In this document: positions 60,166 to 64,000 of the stretch, piece after piece
How the letters are laid out: each line of letters starts with the position of its first letter
Position numbering within the stretch: the first letter of the stretch is position 1
Assembly: GCA_002633025.1 (NCBI GenBank)
Contig: NMRB01000823.1
Span: 35,575-99,574 of the forward strand
Direction of reading: 5' to 3'
From: Notospermus geniculatus
Lineage: Eukaryota > Nemertea > Pilidiophora > Heteronemertea > Lineidae
Length of the DNA stretch: 64,000 nt
Notes under the pieces: generated by a model
The model's input: only the letters and a program-made list of their open reading frames with translations
What the model was told of the DNA's origin: nothing
The model's database searches: none
Position numbers and translations under genes: made by a program

Positions 60166-61976
60166 CTATCTGAAATTTATCGAGACGTTTGATCGATATC
60201 ATATTGTGTTTGCGTTATGGGATGTTCGCGACCGCACTTTGACAGTACGCCCAAGTGGATGAGGACCATATCACCTTATTAACTCCCAATCTTCACAGAT
60301 GTAAGCATTTGATGAAACAGCTGCCCTCATTTCTCCATCTATATTTTGACGAGAAGACATTTTTTTAACCTTCCAACAGGATTTTCTGTATTTTTCATGT
60401 CATGGGTAGAGACCCAAGTATTAGATTTTAGCATGTTGGTCTGTTTCTCTTCATGTACTTTAGTGCTGAATAAAATATATTTATACACAAAAAGATTTTC
60501 AGTATCGAGGTAATACTGACCTCTACCATTTCTTATCATGACCCTTTAGCCCTCCATTGCTTCAAAAAAAATTAAATGTACTTTTTCTGTAAAGGGTTTC
60601 TTTTGGAATTTAGTCCAAAAAAATAACTCCAAAAGCCAGAGAGAATTATTTAAAACCAGATGGAAATGTTTCAAAAAAATGATCAAAAGCAAAAAAACAA
60701 ACACCACATTTTTGGTGGAGAAGAAACAATACTCCCTTGAACGTATACTTCTGAAAATGCAAAAGTTGAGAAAACTTCTTTATTCTTCTACAAGATGAAA
60801 AACAGCACACAGAAAAACTCATCATAAAGGCGGCAGAATATGACAACTGGACTGACTTGCGGCAGACTATTTCTTTTAATAGCACGCCTCTGATCCATAA
60901 CTTTATGGCTAAGTCTGTGGGTGAAATCTTAGCAGTTGACCATTAGACTAATGTGATATTGTAGACATCACTCCCGGGGCTAGAGCATGTACTTATTATC
61001 ACATTTGCCTGCAACTAGATGGTGTGGGGTAATTAATAGAAGATGACATTCGCATTGAAAAAGGTAGCACTGCCAGCCTTCATCAGAGTGGCATGCCCTA
61101 AAACTAAAAGCTCTGCCCTTTTATTGTAAAAACGAATGTGTTCTGTTTAGGTAAGTTTTGTTGCTGGAAAGACTCAATTCAGTGAGTTTATGTCGGGAAC
61201 ACACCTTTGCTGACAGATTCAAATGCAGCAGTCAGTGGACCCCCCCCCTCAGTCAGGCATTGGCACAAATTTGCCACTTTGGAAGATTTTCTTATAATTC
61301 AAGATTCCACACTAGTAGTTCACCCAGGACTTCATATGGATTCGTCTGGCTTTCACAGCCTTTTTCACTAATATTTTCCAAACTTTTTACACATTTGATT
61401 AGAAAAATTTAAGTATTCGCCAGGTATTTGACATTTTACTTTTTCTCAACGACAGAATTTCGATGGGATGAAAAATATTGCTCACTCGGAAGTCGACACT
61501 AACGCCCCCCCCCCNNNNNNNNNNNNNNNNNNNCCCCCCCCCCCCCACGATCCCTGACCAGAGAGGTGCAGGGTCCACATTGACCACTGCATAAGGTATA
61601 AAGCAATGCACCCTGGAGACAAGTTTCTCATGCGCCAAGGAAAGTAAGAAGCACCCACATTTCAAGATGTTGATGATTTCATGCACCCCACACAACCCTG
61701 AGAGGCCTCTCCATTTTAATCATGGTTTCTAGTTGTTTTTTCCAGGTACAGACTGCTCATTAAAAATGGAAGTCCATCCAAAAAGTATCCATAAGAAATG
61801 TAGAAGCTGAGAAAGTAATCCATTTTCAGAGTATCGTGTAGTCAAGAGGAAATGGGGATTTTATCCTGCACTGTCGACGAACTCTTGATGAAATCAGTGC
61901 CTTAGTGGCCGCGAACCCAAATGACCACAGATTACGTTGTACTCTTTTTAAAGCTGTGAAAAACTACAGAAAAGCT
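60166..61976. other. Non-coding, nothing recognised apart from a gap
   Basis: No credible exon or repeat boundary, except the C-run gap at 61505-61546. Confidence 0.5.
61505..61546. other. C homopolymer interrupted by a 19-N gap
   Basis: Ten C (61505-61514), 19 N (61515-61533), then 13 C (61534-61546). The gap most likely marks a longer poly-C tract that could not be read through. Confidence 0.9.
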
Positions 61977-62499
61977 ATCTTACATATAATGTGCCAATAC
62001 GTAACCATGGATACGGGAAAGTTTTCGTTCCGGCGCCTTCGCTCCTAATATGGAAGATCGATAGATATCTAGTTTCGTTAGAAAAGGGTCTCACGTGACG
62101 TATCACCGTTATTAGCCATCATAAACAGGTGAAGAAAGGAGAAAGGCTGCCTACCCATGCAGAAATATTTTCCTGATTAGTAGCGTCTTCTTGCGATGCG
62201 CAAACTGATATTGTGTCGCCCATGTGCAAAAAAGTTGACAATGGAAAAAAGATGTGCATTCTGAGATTAGGGGGCTAACGTAAATGTTTGGCGCTATTTT
62301 TATATGATTGGAATACATAGTTTTCATCCACAAGGGCAGTTGCCATTCAAGTTGCAGATTTGACCTGTGCACATACATCGCTGGAATTGAATTTCTCTAA
62401 ATCGTGAGAGGAGGTGGTCACGAAATCAGTTTTGAATAGCAAATATTTACCAAAAATTTAAAATCCAATCGTCAGTTCACAGTCATTGCCAGTTGTTTA
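61977..62499. repeat. 0.52-kb duplication, copy 2
   Basis: Homologue of 58391-58913; continues into single-copy sequence at 62500. Confidence 0.95.
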
Positions 62500-62619
62500 T
62501 TCATTCATTTCTAATTCTTATAATCAGGCTTAAGTGCTTATCTAAACAGACAGACAATGTTTTTCTCTATATTTTTATTGAAAGGGAAAACTGACCCAGG
62601 GAAAACTGTCCAGGAGAGA

Positions 62620-62822
62620 AATAAGCCTTGGTTACACCTGTCTTAAAAAGACCGGACTTTTCGAAGCCAGGGTCTGAAATAAGCCTGGGCTTCTTAAGCA
62701 TGTATGCGGCATGTATGGGTTTTAAAAGCCCAGGCTTTATTTAGACACGGCGATTCATAGATGTGTAAACGCAAAAAGCCCATGCTGAGCCCGGACTTTT
62801 ATGTAGTGTAAACAAGGTTATT
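62620..62822. mobile_element. 203-bp MITE with inner hairpin
   Basis: The ends AATAAGCCTTGGTTACAC and GTGTAAACAAGGTTATT are imperfect inverted repeats. Inside, AAATAAGCCTGGGCTT (62677-62692) pairs with AAGCCCAGGCTTTATTT (62726-62742). It lies in the part of copy 2 with no counterpart in copy 1. The target duplication was not resolved. Confidence 0.65.
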
Positions 62823-63332
62823 AGGACTTTACCATACATGTATAGCGGTCCATACACAACCCAATATTATTGGCTTATATGGGGTCATGTGCTTCTGGCA
62901 TGATGGGTGGAAAAAGATTTGCAATAATATTGCCCATTTTGATTCTCATATTGTGCATATATTGCTCATGTATGGGCCACTTCAGGATTCATTCCTGAGC
63001 CATTCATACACTTTTTGATCTACCATTGAACACTACATAATAATATTGCACACATTTCTGAGCTCGCATTCATGATTTGAGGTCTTCATCCATGAACCTG
63101 ATTACAAGACGAGCAGGAGGGAGAAATAAGTTGGTTATGAATTAAATATCTCACGAAATGGGGAATGCAAGGTCTAATCACAATCAGTGGGTTAAGAAGA
63201 AATCTCATTCGCCAGAAGAGATGGGAATAGAGGAAAACCGGGTTCAACAGATTTGCATCTGACTAAAGTGTGCACTGCAGCCATCACAAAAATATGACTG
63301 AATTTGTAGGTTCAGTCATCAATGATAACGAG
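62823..63332. other. Non-coding, nothing recognised
   Basis: AT-rich sequence without a recognised exon or element. Confidence 0.5.
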
Positions 63333-64000
63333 AATGACAAAAACTTATGGAAATTTAAGAAATGCTAGTGCCCTCCAATGCAGAAAGCTACATGTTGTAG
63401 TATTATCCCAAAAGACCTACTGCAATATTTTTGTCAAAGTTTTCAGCATTCGCCATGAGATGAATAAATAGCAAGAAGGCAACCAAATGATGTCAAGCCA
63501 ATGATGATAATGATGAAACCAATCTATGTAGAGCAACTCCACGTGGATGAGCAAAAACAGAGACAAAGGTAGATTTACTCATCTTATCATTTCATGATAA
63601 TTGTCATTCTAAATGTAGAAAATATATTAAAGTCACACTCTATTGAAGTCAGAAAGTCCTTACATCCCCCAACGTCAGTATAGTGTAAAATGTATATGCT
63701 CTATCTTAATACATTAGAGCTTTGTCTGCAGTTTTTTCAATGTGTGCTGAAAACTAGGACCTCCGCTGATTCTTTGAAGTACGTATTAGGCAAGCATTTT
63801 GGGGAGATTCACGAGGTTATTAGACCCCTTTCTGCACTCTCCTATAACACTTTGAAGATGCTGTAAAATTCAATACAGAGGGGCTTTATAAAGCAAGAAC
63901 AAACTCAAAATTTCTGGTGTAATCTTCCCAGGATAAAAGTGATGTCAGCACATAAGGGTTAATGCTGCAACCTTGGACTAGGCAGCTGACACATCCCTAA
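63333..64000. repeat. 0.78-kb duplication, copy 2 (runs off the window)
   Basis: Homologue of 59383 onward, still matching at base 64000. Confidence 0.9.
63627..63888 (+). mobile_element. TTAAAGCC family, copy 5
   Basis: Homologue of 59786-60045 within the duplicated block, with the same ends. Confidence 0.7.

Overview
The window is eukaryotic nuclear DNA, most likely from a highly heterozygous marine invertebrate, probably a deuterostome. An echinoderm is my best guess; hemichordate or lancelet are alternatives. It is AT-rich and almost entirely non-coding, with no bacterial-style gene packing. It carries tRNA-derived SINEs, many short non-autonomous DNA transposons and minisatellites. The only clear coding segments are one spliced exon of the hyccin (FAM126) family on the minus strand at 50247-50381 and a broken piece of a DNA/RNA non-specific endonuclease on the plus strand near 50958-51200. 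No complete gene is present.

The dominant feature is tandem near-duplication. Seven separate direct pairs fill most of the window: 4831-17115/17116-29416 (12.3 kb), 31546-35738/35826-40456 (4.2-4.6 kb), 43760-44432/44439-45115 (0.67 kb), 46917-47135/47586-47811 (0.22 kb), 50478-50688/51202-51399 (0.2 kb), 54075-55177/55179-56275 (1.1 kb) and 58391-60165/61977-64000 (interrupted, running off the window). Several pairs meet at a single N (47585, 51201, 55178), and other lone N bases sit where one copy lacks sequence held by the other (10044, 20951, 58914). Copies differ by scattered substitutions, small indels, minisatellite copy number and presence or absence of transposons. I read this mainly as uncollapsed alternative haplotypes laid end to end by the assembler; true tandem duplication is not excluded, especially for the pairs without an N.

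Layout: 1-4830, single-copy non-coding DNA with a long hairpin and a palindromic MITE. 4831-29416, the 12.3-kb pair, with tandem repeats, TIR elements, a MITE in copy 1 only and a 1-kb segment in copy 2 only. 29417-31545, single copy, with nested palindromic elements. 31546-40456, the 4-kb pair, with several MITEs and one Harbinger-like insertion in copy 2 only. 40457-50200, SINEs, MITEs and small duplications. 50200-51400, the coding remnants. 51400-64000, minisatellites and further duplicated blocks.

The paired copies act as a natural empty-site/filled-site experiment: several transposon ends and target-site duplications can be read directly. No operon-like or defence-like system was seen.
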